64,000 bases of DNA, taken from Candidatus Zhuqueibacterota bacterium (GTDB lineage: Bacteria > Zhuqueibacterota > Zhuqueibacteria > Oceanimicrobiales > Oceanimicrobiaceae). Position 1 is the first letter of the stretch, and every line of letters starts with the position of its first letter. The position numbers were made by a program, and so were the translations under genes. Shown here one piece after another: positions 63,319 through 64,000 of this stretch. The stretch spans positions 339,470 through 403,469 of the forward strand of contig JAJDAF010000036.1 in NCBI GenBank assembly GCA_029261995.1. Direction: 5' to 3'. Below the pieces are notes generated by a model, which was not told the DNA's origin, made no database searches, and saw only the letters and a program-made list of their open reading frames with translations.

Positions 63319-63756
63319 ATGTCAGCCACCCTGCCCCGCATTACAGCCGAACACCTGCTTTCGGCTGTAATGCGGAAACACTACCAGGCGGCGCGCAATC
63401 TCGAGTTCCATTTGGGCGCAAAAAAAACCAAATGTGACTACGCGGTTGCCAGCCCATTGACTGAGCGTGACATCGAACAAATCGAAGAATTAGTGAACAA
63501 GCAAATCGCGAGAGATTTACCGGTTGGCGCATCGATTGTTGAGCGCGCCGCCGCTGGCGAGTATGACCTGTGGAAAGTGCCGCCCGAAGCAGACACGATA
63601 AGAATCGTCAGGATTGGTGAATACGATTCCCAACCCTGCCGCGGCGAACATGTCGCCAGCACGGCTGAAATCGGCGCATTCAGAATCGCCAGTTTTGAGA
63701 CGCGGGAGAATGGCCGCACACGCATTCGATTCCGGGTCGAAGAGGCGCCGGAATAG
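63319..63756 (+). CDS. Stand-alone alanyl-tRNA-editing-like (AlaX/SAD) domain protein
   Basis: This 145-residue protein aligns with the editing domain of AlaRS: ITAEHLLSAVMRKHY (8-22, family HTAxHLL), PLTERDIEQIEELVNKQI and CRGEHVASTAEIGAFRI (family CGGTHV). The first zinc His (family HTAEH) is Ile here, while the other His, the Cys and the last His remain, so metal binding may be altered. It could hydrolyse mischarged Ala/Ser-tRNA or a related adduct; unproved. Its ATG follows the CcmH-like stop directly. A 16-bp hairpin spans codons 6-19. Confidence 0.7.
   Translation: MSATLPRITAEHLLSAVMRKHYQAARNLEFHLGAKKTKCDYAVASPLTERDIEQIEELVNKQIARDLPVGASIVERAAAGEYDLWKVPPEADTIRIVRIGEYDSQPCRGEHVASTAEIGAFRIASFETRENGRTRIRFRVEEAPE
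63336..63375 (+). promoter_or_regulatory. 16-bp perfect inverted repeat inside the editing-domain gene start
   Basis: Bases 63336-63351 and 63360-63375 are exact inverse copies with an 8-base loop, both inside the coding region, 17 bases after the ATG. There is no T-run, so it is not an ordinary terminator. It could block ribosomes at the start or allow an internal ATG (63370) to be used. The two arms encode part of the conserved HLLSAVMRK segment, so they are also coding. Confidence 0.6.
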
Positions 63757-64000
63757 CGGAGAAAATTGCCAGCGGTCTCTTAAGCAACATTTGAAGCTCA
63801 AGCACGTGTTGGCAGGGAGGTTGTATGAATATGTCTCTGAGAATCCAAGCAAGTATACTACTGGATGTCCCCCATTTTTCACACAAGAGCCAAACACAAT
63901 TGTTTTTTCATTAAAGAAGAGAACGTGTTGCTGTCATAGACTTTTGAAAGAGCAAGCAATTTTTTGACAGCAAAGGCCAACTTATAGAAGATAAACCGAA
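63757..64000. other. Window end, no supported gene
   Basis: About 240 AT-richer bases after the editing-domain gene. A 29-codon frame at 63825 has GGGAGG just upstream, but nothing supports it as a gene. TTGACA at 63964-63969 could be a -35 box for a gene beyond the window, but the following -10 candidates are at poor spacing. Nothing more is claimed. Confidence 0.3.

Noticed and set aside
1..64000. Search by eye for tRNA, rRNA and known riboswitch cores on both strands
   Set aside because: No T-arm (GGTTCRANNCC) cloverleaf, rRNA segment or recognisable riboswitch core was found. A covariance-model search would be needed to exclude diverged ones.

Overview
The window is a chromosomal stretch from a Gram-negative (diderm) bacterium. 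Outer-membrane traits are plain: a complete Tol-Pal set (tolQ-tolR-tolA/tonB-like-tolB-pal-cpoB), Omp85-type and small beta-barrels, lipoproteins, LspA and two lytic transglycosylases. The mix of a peptidase-MA/TolB-propeller/Omp85 fusion, PSP1 (RicT) beside holB, GYF-MinD ATPases, periplasmic M16 proteases and LEA-type lipoproteins recalls FCB-like or candidate-phylum genomes (KSB1/Calditrichota type). That placement is inference; no rRNA or other phylogenetic marker was compared. No rRNA, tRNA, CRISPR array, prophage or intact insertion sequence was recognised.

Layout. 1-10 kb (mostly minus strand): the tail of an unidentified gene, a membrane-anchored lytic transglycosylase, the 983-residue gluzincin/TolB/Omp85 fusion, a small hypothetical protein, a two-half M16 protease and an MltD-like transglycosylase with LysM repeats, several separated by clear terminators. 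10-19 kb: a GYF-MinD ATPase and ornithine aminotransferase (plus), then HD hydrolase, methyltransferase, a second M16 protease, an alpha/beta hydrolase-OsmC fusion and a small beta-barrel (minus). 19-33 kb: leuS (plus), then a SatD-like/membrane-protein pair with twin operator-like repeats, a tatD-rsmA-mgtE-recO-sfsA operon, metG, a DUF5615/DUF433 toxin-antitoxin-like pair wedged behind ricT, ricT, holB and an EnvC-like protein. 33-47 kb: MFS transporter, tiny membrane ORF, long aldo/keto reductase, TPR protein, LEA lipoprotein, a JAMM-DinG helicase fusion, MBL nuclease, a TlpA-like protein and uvrA. 47-54 kb: ACT protein, pntAA-pntAB-pntB, mutY-clpS, greA, xdhC. 54-64 kb (plus): lspA, an Nramp-related transporter, a second GYF-MinD paralogue, the tol-pal operon, then a CcmH-like protein and a stand-alone alanyl-tRNA-editing-like domain.

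Most genes are housekeeping: translation (leuS, metG, rsmA, ricT), DNA replication and repair (holB, recO, mutY, uvrA, DinG-like), redox balance (pnt) and envelope upkeep. The most unusual points are a hand-aligned 69-bp duplicate (about 84% identical, in frame) of the ricT 3' end on the far side of the toxin-antitoxin-like pair; the JAMM-DinG fusion, with one expected Fe-S cysteine replaced; two GYF-MinD paralogues differing by a cysteine-rich tail; a SatD-like protein whose neighbour carries two 22-bp repeats exactly 28 bp apart; and a 16-bp perfect hairpin inside the start of the editing-domain gene. I found no complete, clearly new multi-gene system.
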